Shown: positions 40,518 to 54,435 of the stretch, piece by piece
Numbering within the stretch: the stretch's first letter is position 1
Layout: every line of letters begins with the position of its first letter
DNA from: Holophagales bacterium UBA5704
GTDB lineage: Bacteria; Acidobacteriota; Thermoanaerobaculia; Multivoradales; UBA5704
Direction of reading: 5' to 3'
Assembly (NCBI GenBank): GCA_002420005.1
Contig: DIHE01000157.1
Span: forward strand, 54,311-118,310
Length of the DNA: 64,000 nucleotides
Program-made: the position numbers and the translations under genes
Notes under the pieces: model-generated
Seen by the model: the letters and a program-made list of their open reading frames with translations, nothing else
The model's database searches: none
What the model was told of the DNA's origin: nothing

Positions 40518-41852
40518 ATGAAGAAGACTCTGCTGTCCACCCTGGCCCTGGTCGCATGTCTCCCCACCGTCGTCGCCGCGTCTCCCCGGTTCGAGGCGGC
40601 CTCCGTCCGTCAGGCCGTCCAGAGCGCCTGCCCCGTCCCGGCGGCCTGTGCCGCGTCGTCCTTGCAGCGGCGGGTCCTCACCGGCGATGTCGCGGAGTAC
40701 ACCTTCGACGTCCGCCTGGGCACGGGCCCGTACGATGCGATCACCGTCCACCGTGTGGTTCGCGAGAGCGCACCGTTCCGGCCGCGCCCGACGCGGGACA
40801 GCCTGTTCCTTCTCCATGGCGACATCTGGGGTTTCCGCGCCGCCTTCCTGGCGGATCCGGCGCGCAACCTGCCGGTCCATCTCGCCCGGAACGGCGTCGA
40901 CGTCTGGGGGATCGATCAGCGCTGGGTCCGCGTTCCGGCGAGTGAGACCAGCTTCGCCTTCCTGCGGGACTGGGGTTTCGCGCACGACGTGCAAGACCTC
41001 TACGTCGCCCTCGGGGTGGCGCGCGGCGCCCGCCTGCTCGGCGGCGACGGCTTCGGCCGCATGAACCTCCTCGGCTGGAGCCGCGGCGGCATGATCGGCT
41101 ACGCCTACCTGAGCGCCGAAAGCCAGCTCCCCGCGCCGCTGCGCCACGTTTCCGGCTTCATCCCGGTGGACACCTATGCCAAGACCGACACCGAGGAATT
41201 CCGGCAGGCGGCCTGCCGGCGCTCCGCCGCCCAGGAGGCGGCCCAGGCCGCGGGCCAGGATCAGAACGCCTCGGGCGCCCTGGTGCAGACGATCTCCACC
41301 CTCGCGACGGTCGATCCGGCGGGCGCATCCCCGATCTTCCCCGGGTTGACGAACCACCAGGCGGCGCTCCTCACCGGCGAGGCGACGTTCATCATCTTCC
41401 CGCCGGACCAGCAGCCGGTGCCGGTGTACCACTTCACCGGCGGCACCTTCGCCGCGGCCCCCGCGCCGAGCGGCCTGCCGGTGCCCACCGGCCTCCTCTA
41501 CTCTCCGGAGACCTCGTTCCTGGCCCTGCTGGCCGGCGCCGCCCCCTACCAGCCGACGCGCCAGCTCGCCGACGCCGAGCGGATGATCTGCGACGAGGTG
41601 GACGTCCCGTTCGACGACCATCTGGACGACGTCACCAATCCCGTGCTGTACGTGGGAGCCGGCGGCGGCTTCGGCGAGTACGGCGTCTACTCCACCACCC
41701 TCCTGGGGAGCACCGACGTCACCACCCGCATCGTCGACCTGGCCCCCGCGGAGCAACGCCTGTTCGACTTTGGACACGCCGACCTGTTCCTGGGCACCGA
41801 CGCCCAGACCCTGGTCTGGCAGCCGATCCTGCAGTGGATCCGGGGGCACTGA
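40518..41852 (+). CDS. Secreted alpha/beta hydrolase
   Basis: The product has 444 residues. Residues 1-21 are a Sec signal (LALVACLPTVVAASP). An alpha/beta-hydrolase core contains the oxyanion-region DSLFLLHGDIWGF and the nucleophile elbow NLLGWSRGGMIGY (GxSxG, Ser in GWSRG). The late strand NPVLYVGAGGGFG and the His in FGHADLFLG complete the likely triad. The lid region is large and Ala-rich. The substrate is unknown. The gene is transcribed divergently from the hydrogenase operon and followed by a perfect hairpin. CPVPAAC early in the mature protein suggests a disulfide. Confidence 0.85.
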   Translation: MKKTLLSTLALVACLPTVVAASPRFEAASVRQAVQSACPVPAACAASSLQRRVLTGDVAEYTFDVRLGTGPYDAITVHRVVRESAPFRPRPTRDSLFLLHGDIWGFRAAFLADPARNLPVHLARNGVDVWGIDQRWVRVPASETSFAFLRDWGFAHDVQDLYVALGVARGARLLGGDGFGRMNLLGWSRGGMIGYAYLSAESQLPAPLRHVSGFIPVDTYAKTDTEEFRQAACRRSAAQEAAQAAGQDQNASGALVQTISTLATVDPAGASPIFPGLTNHQAALLTGEATFIIFPPDQQPVPVYHFTGGTFAAAPAPSGLPVPTGLLYSPETSFLALLAGAAPYQPTRQLADAERMICDEVDVPFDDHLDDVTNPVLYVGAGGGFGEYGVYSTTLLGSTDVTTRIVDLAPAEQRLFDFGHADLFLGTDAQTLVWQPILQWIRGH

Positions 41853-41869
41853 GGGCGGCGGCGCCGCCC
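41853..41869 (+). terminator. Hairpin terminator after the secreted hydrolase
   Basis: GGGCGGC-GGC-GCCGCCC starts directly after the stop codon; the following bases are only weakly T-rich. The remaining intergenic DNA to 41989 shows nothing else. Confidence 0.5.
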
Positions 41870-41989
41870 CGGCTGTTTCAAGCTAAGATACTCGCCATCC
41901 GGCAGATCTCCCTGTCGCGAGATCGCTTGACGGGAAGGGTGGTCCTGACCGAGCTCTTCGGGACGGCAAGCCCGTCGAGTCTCCGCTCC

Positions 41990-44753
<2,764 letters not shown>

Positions 44754-44764
<11 letters not shown>

Positions 44765-45341
44765 CCAGAGCTCCGGCCGGTACCAGCTCCTGGTACAGCC
44801 AAGCCCGAGCCCGCCGCCACTCCCGGCCGACCGTCTCGACCGAAACCCCCAGGGACTCGGCGGTTTCCTCCATCGTCAGGCCGGCGAAGAAGCGCAGCTC
44901 GACCACTCTGGCTTTGCGCGGATCGACGGCGGCCAGGCGCTCCAGGGCGTCATCCAGAGCCTCCAGCTCCGGAGGCCGGCCGGCGGCCACCTCCATCGCC
45001 TCCTCCAGATCCACCCGAAAGGCACCTCCGCCTCGCTTGAGCCGATTCTGCCGGCGCGCATGATCGACCAGGATGCGCCGGATCAGGTGGGCCACGAGAC
45101 CGAAGAACTGCACCCGGCTCTGCCACTGCAGGCCGCTCTCCTCGGCCAGGCGCAACCAGGCCTCGTGCACCAGGGCCGTCGCCTGCAGGGTGTGACCCGG
45201 CCGCTCCCGGCGGAAATGCCCTTCCGCGATGCGGCGCAGCTCTCCATACACCAGGGGCAGAATCTCGTCCGCCGCCGCGCGGTCTCCCTGGCTCCACCGC
45301 TGTAACAGTTGGGTGATGCCGTTCTGCGGCACAGGGTCCAT
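44754..45341 (-). CDS. ECF-type RNA polymerase sigma factor (kinase-associated)
   Basis: The product has 195 residues. Region 2 spans QGDRAAADEILPLVYGELRR and the ATALVHEAWLRLAEE segment, and region 4 is RVVELRFFAGLTMEETAESL followed by GVSVETVGREWRRARAW. It lacks region 3, as ECF factors do. No membrane anti-sigma gene is adjacent; instead the next gene is a Ser/Thr kinase, a pairing known for ECF groups that may be controlled by phosphorylation. The ATG at 45341 is used because MDPVPQNGITQLLQ fits the family N-terminus. Confidence 0.9.
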
Positions 45342-45439
45342 CGCTCCACCATCTCCTTCTGCCCGCCTCAGCTCCGTCCAAGGACTCCACAAACAACAAG
45401 AAGACCGATTCTGTCACTGTTCAGCGCATCTGCGACCAG

Positions 45440-45456
45440 GGAAGACGTCTTTCCCT
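45440..45456. promoter_or_regulatory. Palindrome upstream of the second secreted hydrolase
   Basis: AAGACGTCTT is a perfect 10-bp palindrome flanked by GGG on the left and TCCC on the right. It lies 27 bp before the ATG in a divergent intergenic region. It is a possible operator or ECF/kinase-pathway target. Confidence 0.4.
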
Positions 45457-45482
45457 CTCTTTTTCCTGGAGGCTGATCCACG

Positions 45483-46424
45483 ATGAAAGTATCTGCTCTA
45501 TTCATGTCCATCTGCTTGCTCGGAGCCTTGGCGGCTCCGGCCCAAGCGCACACCGGCGCTCCGGAACCGGTCTTCACCCAAGTCCACCGCGTCTCTGTGC
45601 CCGGCGGCGAGATCTCCGTCACAGAAACGTATACGGCCCACTCCTGGTTTCGTTGGCCCCGGCGGGCCGTCCTCTTCCTGCCGGGCAGCGCCTTCGTGGG
45701 CAACCACTTCGCCATCCCGGTCGATCACTACGACGCAACGGCCCAGGCGGCGCGGCGCGGCTTCTTCGCTTTCACCGTGGACTACCTGGGGACCGGGGCG
45801 AGCACCCGGCCGGCCAACGGCACCGAAGCCGACTTCCCGGCCCAGACCGCGGCGATGGGAGCCGTGGTCGACTTCGTCCGCCACCTCCGCCACATCCCGC
45901 GCGTCGATCTCCTCGGTGAGGGCTACGGCGGCGCCATCGCCACCCAGCTCGCGGCGAACCCCGGACGGGTGCGCTCGGTGGTGATGGCGGCCATGCTCTA
46001 CGACACCCTGGTCGGCGGTCCCCTCCTCGATCCGGCGTTCGTCGCGATCCTGGAGGGATCGCCGGACGGCTACTTCTTCATCCCCGGCGAAGGCGCCTTC
46101 ATCTTCATGAACGGCGCGCCACCGGAGGTCTTCTCCTACGTGGCGGCGACGCAGGGGGGCTTCTACCCCACCCCCAATTTCCTGGTGGCGGCCTACCAGC
46201 GGCCGTTCTTTGATCCCGGAGTGGCCCGGGTGCCGGGGCTGGTGATCTTCGGCCCCGGGGACATCGTGGTGGGACCGAACGGGGTCGACGGGCTGGTGCG
46301 GGACTACGGCCGGCAGGGCGCTTCTCTGGTGGTCCTCGAAGAGGCGGGACACGCGCCGCGCATCGAGTCACCGGAGACCGCCGCCCGCTTCTGGGAGGCG
46401 GTCTTCTCGTTCATCGACAGGTGA
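45483..46424 (+). CDS. Secreted alpha/beta hydrolase-fold protein lacking the nucleophile Ser
   Basis: The product has 313 residues with a signal peptide (MSICLLGALAAPAQAH). The fold is recognisable: RRAVLFLPGSAFVGN, the strand VDLLGEGYGGAIATQLAA at the nucleophile elbow, GLVIFGPGDIVVG for the acid position and EEAGHAPRIE with the late His. At the elbow, where GxSxG is expected, the sequence is GEGYG, so the nucleophile is Gly. It may be a non-catalytic binding protein or use another residue. It is divergent from the sigma/kinase pair. A strong hairpin separates it from the next gene. Confidence 0.82.
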   Translation: MKVSALFMSICLLGALAAPAQAHTGAPEPVFTQVHRVSVPGGEISVTETYTAHSWFRWPRRAVLFLPGSAFVGNHFAIPVDHYDATAQAARRGFFAFTVDYLGTGASTRPANGTEADFPAQTAAMGAVVDFVRHLRHIPRVDLLGEGYGGAIATQLAANPGRVRSVVMAAMLYDTLVGGPLLDPAFVAILEGSPDGYFFIPGEGAFIFMNGAPPEVFSYVAATQGGFYPTPNFLVAAYQRPFFDPGVARVPGLVIFGPGDIVVGPNGVDGLVRDYGRQGASLVVLEEAGHAPRIESPETAARFWEAVFSFIDR

Positions 46425-46429
46425 TCTCC

Positions 46430-46468
46430 GGCTCCCCTCCCTGGGGAACCGGAGCGGGGAGGGGAGCC
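46430..46468. terminator. Bidirectional terminator between convergent genes
   Basis: GGCTCCCCTCCC (46430-46441) pairs perfectly with GGGAGGGGAGCC (46457-46468) around a 15-nt loop. It fills the gap between the two stop codons. Confidence 0.65.
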
Positions 46469-46867
46469 TCAGTTCTTGCCGAAGACCTTGACGACCGCGC
46501 GCTTGCCGCGGGTCTGGGCGTCGTACCAGAGCTCGACGTTGCGGATGACCCGGTCGTTCCCTTCGATGTCGATGACCCGCGATTCACCACCCGCGGGGAT
46601 GACCGCCCGCAGCTCCACGTTCTGCACGTCGCCATTGGCGAAGTGGATCTTGACGTCGCGGAACTGGACGGCGCGGCGCTGCACGGTGATCTTGATGCTG
46701 CGGAAGGTGCCCTGGCCACGGGCCGCGATGGAGTCGTGATCCGTGCGGTCGCTCACCGTCCGCGTCCCCAGCAGCTCCCAACCGCCACCGGCGGTGGCGG
46801 TGGCCGCCAGACCGAGAATCACCAGACCGATCAACCCGAGAATCAACGACGTGCGAAAAGTCTTCAT
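46469..46867 (-). CDS. Small exported beta-strand protein (DUF2541-like)
   Basis: The product has 132 residues. A signal peptide (LILGLIGLVILGLAATATAG) is followed by a single beta-rich domain starting GGWELLGTRTVSDRTDHDSI. It contains repeated patterns of strand pairs (FRSIKITVQRRAVQFRDVKI and VIRNVELWYDAQT) and ends RAVVKVFGKN. The WELLG-RTV-DR pattern resembles the DUF2541 family of small periplasmic proteins of unknown function. It stands alone, convergent with the hydrolase. A 144-bp gap upstream holds its leader. Confidence 0.75.
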   Translation of the reverse strand: MKTFRTSLILGLIGLVILGLAATATAGGGWELLGTRTVSDRTDHDSIAARGQGTFRSIKITVQRRAVQFRDVKIHFANGDVQNVELRAVIPAGGESRVIDIEGNDRVIRNVELWYDAQTRGKRAVVKVFGKN

Positions 46868-47011
46868 GTTGGCTCTGTCTCCTTTCAACGGATGCCCTCT
46901 CGGGCGATGGAACCCGCGAACCCGCGATTTCCTGCGGGGGCGCCGTGGATTGTACTCTTCCGCGCAGGAGGATCGCCGAGCCCGAGGTGGTCGCATTTTG
47001 CGACCACCTGC

Positions 47012-47269
47012 TCACCCGGGACCCGAGCCCCGGTCCTGGAGGTCCTTGCCGTCTTTGGGGTCTTTTCGATCCGGTCGCGGTGGCTCTGCGGCGCTCCTCC
47101 CGAGGAGACGGCGCAGGGCTGCGAGGAGCCGGGCCCAGGCGCCGCGGGGGCGCTCGGGGGGTGGCGGAGGCGCGGGCGCAGGGGCGACCGGCTCGGACTG
47201 GCGGGCCTTTTCTTCCTGCCAGCGGCGGAAGTCGATCACCTTTGCGAGGCGGGGCTCTGGACGGATCAC
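47012..47269 (-). CDS. Small basic Pro-rich hypothetical protein
   Basis: The product has 85 residues from a GTG start with GGAGAGG upstream. RLAKVIDFRRWQEEKARQ near the N-terminus looks like a conserved peptide. It is followed by a Pro/Ala-rich stretch and a basic helix (GAWARLLAALRRLLGRSA). No domain is recognised. It is transcribed divergently from clpS with 71 bp between them. A chance frame is possible in DNA of this composition. Confidence 0.4.
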   Translation of the reverse strand: MIRPEPRLAKVIDFRRWQEEKARQSEPVAPAPAPPPPPERPRGAWARLLAALRRLLGRSAAEPPRPDRKDPKDGKDLQDRGSGPG

Positions 47270-47340
47270 GGCGAGCGCCTCTCCTTTTCCGGACCCCCGA
47301 CTATAGCACCCGTGCGGAGCCGCTGCGCTACACTCGCGCC

Positions 47341-47681
47341 GTGAGCACGCGCCGCCCGGACTTCGATCTCGCCGATCTCGCACCGGACCTCGCCGTCGAG
47401 GAACGGAAGAAGACCCGCCGCCCCAAGCGGTTCAAGGTCCTGCTCTACAATGACGACTTCACGACGATGGACTTCGTCGTGTACGTGCTGATGAAACACT
47501 TCCACAAATCTCCTGCCGAGGCCACCCACATCATGCTGCAGGTGCATCACAAAGGCGCAGGCGTCGCCGGGATCTATCCGCGCGATCAGGCGGAGACCAA
47601 GGTGGCCGAAGCCACCGCCGAAGCCCAGGAGCACGGCATGCCGCTGCGCCTCGAAGTCGTGCCGGCCGAGGAGGAAGGCCG

Positions 47682-47685
<4 letters not shown>
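47341..47685 (+). CDS. clpS: ATP-dependent Clp protease adaptor ClpS
   Basis: The product has 114 residues. The core is intact: KRFKVLLYNDDFTTMDFVVY (with the NDD substrate-pocket motif), LMKHFHKSPAEATHIML, VHHKGAGVAGIYPRDQAETK and the C-terminal strand LRLEVVPAEE. ClpS binds N-degron substrates (Leu, Phe, Trp and Tyr N-termini) and delivers them to ClpA. A disordered N-terminal arm of about 25 residues contacts ClpA. The GTG start is chosen for arm length. The stop overlaps the clpA ATG, so the two are coupled. Confidence 0.95.
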
Positions 47686-49952
<2,267 letters not shown>

Positions 49953-50023
49953 CAGGAATGTTGCGCCATCGCGGCGTTGTTGCGATATGGTCTGGCCCGG
50001 ACGTATGAAGGAAGATGACCCCC

Positions 50024-51331
50024 ATGGTTGACCATCCACACCACGAGACCGACATGCACGAAGACGAACCCACCCCCGAGGCCGCGATTTCCCAGGACAC
50101 CGCGACGCCCGAGACCGTCGAAGCCGCCGCGCCTGCCGAAGCGGAAGACGCTCCGGCCGAGGAGCACGTGGACGAGCCGCACCACGACGAGGTCCATGCC
50201 CTGGAAGAGTCCGGCGGCCATCCCTCGGAGCTACAGGACAGCGTCGAGCCGGCCGGAGCACCCGAGAGCGAGGAGCAGGGGGAGGAGCAGGGGGAGGAGC
50301 AGGAGCGGCGGCGGTTGGAGAACCTGACGCTCAAGGAGGCGCTCATCGCGCGCGCCGAGGCGCTTCAGGAGTCGGTGGAGTGGAAGGCGACGGCCGAGGC
50401 GATCAAGAAGCTGCAGGCCGAGTGGAAGGCCGTCGGGCCGGTTGGCAAGGAGCTCTCCCAGGGGCTGTGGGACCGCTTCCGGGCACCCGCCAACCGTTTC
50501 TTCGAACGGCGGCAGGAACATCTCGCCAAGCTGCGCGAGGAGCAAGAGGAGAATCTCCGCAAGAAGGAAGCCCTCTGCGTCCGCGCCGAGGAGCTCGCCG
50601 GTTCGTCGCAATGGAAGAGCACCGCCGAGGCCTTGCAGGCGCTCCAGGTGGAATGGAAGGCGATCGGACCCGCCCCGCGCGAGCACGGCGACGCCATCTG
50701 GAAGCGCTTCCGCAAGTCGCTCGACGAATTCTTCGGCCGCCGCCAGGAGCACTACGCCAAGCTGCGCAAGGAGCAGGAGGAGAGCCTGCGCAAGAAGGAA
50801 GCTCTCTGCGTCCGCGCCGAGGAGCTGAGCCGGTCCAACCAGTGGAAGGCCACCTCCGAAGCGATCAAGGCCCTGCAATCCGAGTGGAAGGCGATCGGGC
50901 CGGTGCCACAGAAGAAGGCCGACTCCATCTGGAAGCGCTTCCGCGGCGCCATCGACGTCTTCTTCGAACGCCAGTCGGCCTACTTCGAGCAGCGCAACAA
51001 CCAGCGTGATCAGCGCGACTCCGAGCGGCGCGACCAGATGCTGGACGCCCTGGAGCGCAAGCGCGAGCAGACCCACCGCCTGCGCGAGTCGATGGCGCGC
51101 GACGAAGAGAACGTCCAGCGCTGGCAGGTCACCCTCTCCCACCTCGGCAGTGGCCCTGGAGCGGACGAGACCCGCGCCTCCCTGGACGGCAAGATCGCGG
51201 ACGTGGCGGCCCGGCTGGGCGAGAAGCGCGCCCGGCTCGACGAGCTGGAGAAGTCGATCCGCGAGATCGCCGCCAAACTCTCGTCGCCGATCCCCAAAGC
51301 GCCGCCGGCGGCCACGCCGCCGGCCGAGTGA
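50024..51331 (+). CDS. DUF349-repeat coiled-coil protein
   Basis: The product has 435 residues. The first about 95 are acidic and low-complexity (EEQGEEQGEEQE). Three DUF349 units of about 70-75 residues follow, each with the pattern LQAEWKAVGPV/WKAIGPA then LWDRFRAPANRFFERRQ, and then a C-terminal helical coiled coil. The repeats are similar at DNA level too (KKEALCVRAEELS recurs). DUF349 proteins are cytoplasmic; some have been linked to ribosome or RNA association and stress, but the function is uncertain. The ATG at 50024 has AAGGAAG 9 nt upstream; an ATG at 50015 is also possible. Confidence 0.85.
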   Translation: MVDHPHHETDMHEDEPTPEAAISQDTATPETVEAAAPAEAEDAPAEEHVDEPHHDEVHALEESGGHPSELQDSVEPAGAPESEEQGEEQGEEQERRRLENLTLKEALIARAEALQESVEWKATAEAIKKLQAEWKAVGPVGKELSQGLWDRFRAPANRFFERRQEHLAKLREEQEENLRKKEALCVRAEELAGSSQWKSTAEALQALQVEWKAIGPAPREHGDAIWKRFRKSLDEFFGRRQEHYAKLRKEQEESLRKKEALCVRAEELSRSNQWKATSEAIKALQSEWKAIGPVPQKKADSIWKRFRGAIDVFFERQSAYFEQRNNQRDQRDSERRDQMLDALERKREQTHRLRESMARDEENVQRWQVTLSHLGSGPGADETRASLDGKIADVAARLGEKRARLDELEKSIREIAAKLSSPIPKAPPAATPPAE

Positions 51332-51335
51332 CGCC

Positions 51336-51836
51336 ATGAGGCCGATCACCGCGGCCGATCTGATGAATCCTCGCGTCCTCACGGTGCGCGAGGATCTGAC
51401 GATTCGTGAGCTGGCCAACGTCCTCACCGAGAACGAGATCTCCGGCGCTCCCGTGGAAGACCGCTCCGGCAAGCTGGTGGGCGTCGTCTCGCTCACCGAC
51501 GTCGTCGAGGCGCTCGCCGAAGACGACGAGGAGGACGACGACGGCATCGAAGGCGGCGAGACCGACCGCGGCGCCTTCTTCGTCTCCGAATGGCGGGACG
51601 ACACGATGAGCCGCGAGGAGATCGAGGAGCTCGGACTCGACGACGCCGAATTGACCGTCGCCGAGATCATGACCCCCGAGGTGTTCACCGTGCGCGAGGA
51701 CACCCCGGTCTCCGAGATCGCCCTCGCCATGATCCAGAATCACGTGCACCGGCTTCTGGTCACCCGCGACGACCGCGTCGTGGGCATCCTCTCCACCTCG
51801 GACCTCCTCGGGCTCCTGGTGGAAGAGCGCGAGTAG
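51336..51836 (+). CDS. CBS-domain pair protein
   Basis: The product has 166 residues. Two CBS motifs (MNPRVLTVREDLTIRELANV and MTPEVFTVREDTPVSEIALA) pair to form a Bateman module that binds adenine nucleotides. They are separated by an unusually long acidic loop (about 65-105, including EDDEEDDDGIEGGE) with MSREEIEELGL. No catalytic domain is fused. It starts 4 bp after the DUF349 gene and is probably cotranscribed with it as a nucleotide-sensing accessory protein. Confidence 0.9.
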   Translation: MRPITAADLMNPRVLTVREDLTIRELANVLTENEISGAPVEDRSGKLVGVVSLTDVVEALAEDDEEDDDGIEGGETDRGAFFVSEWRDDTMSREEIEELGLDDAELTVAEIMTPEVFTVREDTPVSEIALAMIQNHVHRLLVTRDDRVVGILSTSDLLGLLVEERE

Positions 51837-51859
51837 GGTCCCCTCCCCGTCCCTCCTCC

Positions 51860-54337
51860 CTACTCCGAATACCCCATCACGTCGATCACCAGATGCGCCG
51901 TCCCGCTCGGGATGGCGCAGAGGACCTCCAGGTCCCCGGCGGCGCCCAGCGGCATCACCAGATGGTTGCTGCGCAGTGCGCCCGCCGCGAAGGTGAGGAC
52001 GGCGGTGCCGGTGCCGAGATCGTCCGCCGGCCAGATCCGGTAGTGGCCGGCCGAGACGGGGGCCACCACCGTGATGTTGACCGACACCGCCTTGGCTGAC
52101 GCGGGCACGCCACAGAAACCGGTGATCGGGAAGGTCCGCGTCTGGCCGGCGGCGAGCGCCGGTCCTCCCGTCAAGCCGGCCGGCCCCCGGGTGTCCACCA
52201 CCCGGCAGGGCGGCAGCGTATACACGTCGGCCGGCCCGTTGGTTTCCGACAACTGGAAGGTGGCGGTGAGCGTCGATCCGGCCGCCGGCGTCCGGTAGGT
52301 CCGCGGGGCGGCGGGCAAGGCGCCGTCCGACCATTGGGCGAACACCCAGGTGCCGCCGCTCGCCTGCGGCAAGGCGTCGAGCCCGAGCACCCAGCCTTCC
52401 CACGAGGTGAACGGGAACGGCGTGGTCACCGCTCCACCGTTCAGGAGCAACTGCAGGCCGGTCGGCACCGTTTCGAGCGTCAAGGTCACCCGGTTCGGCT
52501 GGAAGTTGCGCGTCACCGTCGCGCTCGTTCCGGAGGAATCCGTCGCGGTGAGCCGGATCTCCAGATAGCTCGTCTCCGCTGCGGCGACGTCCTCCGGGGT
52601 CGGAGCCACAAAGGGAATGCCGTTGCCGCTCACCGGCCCGAGGAACGGATGGGTGTGCGCGTCATGGTGCAGCAAGACGGTCCAGGAGAGAGCGCTCGCC
52701 GGCAACGCTCCGTCCTCCGCATCGGTGGCGCTCCCCTGGAGCGACCATGCCTGGCCGACGGAGAACACGTCCACCGCCGAAGGCGTCTGGATCGTGGGAA
52801 CCGGCGCGAGGTTGCCCGGCTGCACCTGCACCGTCGCCGGCGGAGAGAAGGCGAACACGTTGTCCCGGACCCGCAGCCGGGCCGTGAACGTGCCTGCGCT
52901 CATGTAGGTGTGCTGGATCGTGAGCGCCGTCGTCGACTGCTCCGGCGTGCCGTCGCCGAAGTCCCAGAAGTAGGTCAGCGTGTTGCCCGCATCCGGATCG
53001 GAGCTGCCGGTGGCGTCGAACGTGACGGTGAGCGGCACCGCGCCCGACAACGGGGAGCCGGCGGCCACCGCGCTCGGCGGATTGTTGCCACTCGCGTTGT
53101 AGGAGATCCGCCGCACCTGCCCACCCCCGGCAAAGGTCGTGTAGTACAAGGCCTGGCTGTTCCCCCAGGGACCGAACCGCAGATGGACCGCGCTGCTGCT
53201 CCCGAGGCTGGTGGCAAACGTCGCGGCGGACCAGGTGCCGGATTGGGTCAGCCGGAAGATCGCTCCACAGACGTAGTCGCTGAACAGATACGCCCCGTCG
53301 AACCCCGGCCACAGGCCGTTCGGCACGAACGCGCCGCCGGTGATCGAGTTGCAGTTGTTGATCCCCGCCGGTCCCGGCGTGCCGTGCGGATACTCGAAGA
53401 TCGGGTCCACCATCCCGGCCGGCGTCGGATTGCACGGGCCGCCGGTGTTGTTGACGTGGGCTCCTTCGCGGCAGTTCCAGCCGTAGTCGGCCCCGGCCTG
53501 CAGCTCGTCGATCTCCTCCCACGCCCCCTGCCCGACGTCGTTGACGAAAAAACGGGTGCCCGCGTTGTTGGGGTCCATGGCGAAGCGGAACGGGTTGCGG
53601 AAGCCCCAGGCATACGTCTCCTGGCACTTGTTGCCCGCGGTCGTCCCCCCGGTCACGTTGCAGCGCGCCGTGCCGGCCCCCTGGAACGGATTGGTCGGCG
53701 GGATGTTGCCGTCGCGGGTGATGCGCACCAGCTTGCCGGTGAGCGTGTGCTGGTCGCGGGCGGCGTCGTTCGAGCCGGCGCAGCCTCCCCCGGCATAGTC
53801 GCATCCGCCGTCGCCGATGGTGGCATAGAGGTACCCGTCGCGGCCGATGTGGACGTCCCCCGCATTGTGGTTGCCGGCCGGCGAGGGCATGTTGTCGATC
53901 AGCACCAGCTCGCTCGCCGGATCGACCAGGTTCTCCTGGCCGACGGTCGAGAAAAAGTGGAACCGGGAGATCCGGTTGACGCACGAGCCGCCGGCCGTCT
54001 CGAAGGTATAGAAGAGGTAGATCCGCCGGTTCGTGGCGAAATCCGGATCGACGGCGATGCCGAGCAGGCCGCGCTCGGAATTTGTACAGATGGCGCTCGC
54101 CGCGAACGCCAGGGCCGGCGTGGCCAGCAGGCTGGTGCCGTTCCAGATGCGCAGCGTGCCTCCCTGCGTGGTGATCAGCAGCCGGCCGTCCGGTGTGAAG
54201 GCCAGCGCCGTCGGTGACCCGACGCTCGCCACCAGCGTATCGGCAAAACCGGCCGGCACCACCGCCCGCCCCGCCTGGGCCCACCCCAGGAGCATCACTC
54301 CTCCGAGAACCACCTGCCGCATCCTCCGTCCGCTCAT
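51860..54337 (-). CDS. Secreted PQQ-dependent sugar dehydrogenase-like protein with PKD and CRVVDTR-type C-terminal domain
   Basis: The product has 825 residues. After a signal peptide (GVMLLGWAQAGRA) comes a six-bladed soluble glucose/sorbosone dehydrogenase propeller (about 30-410): ERGLLGIAVDPDFATNRRIY, GNHNAGDVHIGRDGYLY and YAWGFRNPFRFAMDP. The catalytic-type His lies in NHNAGDVH. A PKD domain (about 420-510; FWDFGDGTPEQS) and a cadherin-like region follow. The C-terminus, starting PPCRVVDTRGPAGL and ending LVIDVMGY, is a module repeatedly seen on exported proteins of this kind of bacterium, with an unknown role. The ATG at 54337 has GGAGGG upstream. Confidence 0.88.
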   Translation of the reverse strand: MSGRRMRQVVLGGVMLLGWAQAGRAVVPAGFADTLVASVGSPTALAFTPDGRLLITTQGGTLRIWNGTSLLATPALAFAASAICTNSERGLLGIAVDPDFATNRRIYLFYTFETAGGSCVNRISRFHFFSTVGQENLVDPASELVLIDNMPSPAGNHNAGDVHIGRDGYLYATIGDGGCDYAGGGCAGSNDAARDQHTLTGKLVRITRDGNIPPTNPFQGAGTARCNVTGGTTAGNKCQETYAWGFRNPFRFAMDPNNAGTRFFVNDVGQGAWEEIDELQAGADYGWNCREGAHVNNTGGPCNPTPAGMVDPIFEYPHGTPGPAGINNCNSITGGAFVPNGLWPGFDGAYLFSDYVCGAIFRLTQSGTWSAATFATSLGSSSAVHLRFGPWGNSQALYYTTFAGGGQVRRISYNASGNNPPSAVAAGSPLSGAVPLTVTFDATGSSDPDAGNTLTYFWDFGDGTPEQSTTALTIQHTYMSAGTFTARLRVRDNVFAFSPPATVQVQPGNLAPVPTIQTPSAVDVFSVGQAWSLQGSATDAEDGALPASALSWTVLLHHDAHTHPFLGPVSGNGIPFVAPTPEDVAAAETSYLEIRLTATDSSGTSATVTRNFQPNRVTLTLETVPTGLQLLLNGGAVTTPFPFTSWEGWVLGLDALPQASGGTWVFAQWSDGALPAAPRTYRTPAAGSTLTATFQLSETNGPADVYTLPPCRVVDTRGPAGLTGGPALAAGQTRTFPITGFCGVPASAKAVSVNITVVAPVSAGHYRIWPADDLGTGTAVLTFAAGALRSNHLVMPLGAAGDLEVLCAIPSGTAHLVIDVMGYSE

Positions 54338-54435
54338 CGCCAAGCCCTCCATGGTCGGCTGTCAGGGTAACACCCGAGTGCGAAGAGCCGGTGTGAAGAA
54401 GGCCACACGGGCCGGTGATAGAATCGGGAACCGTC

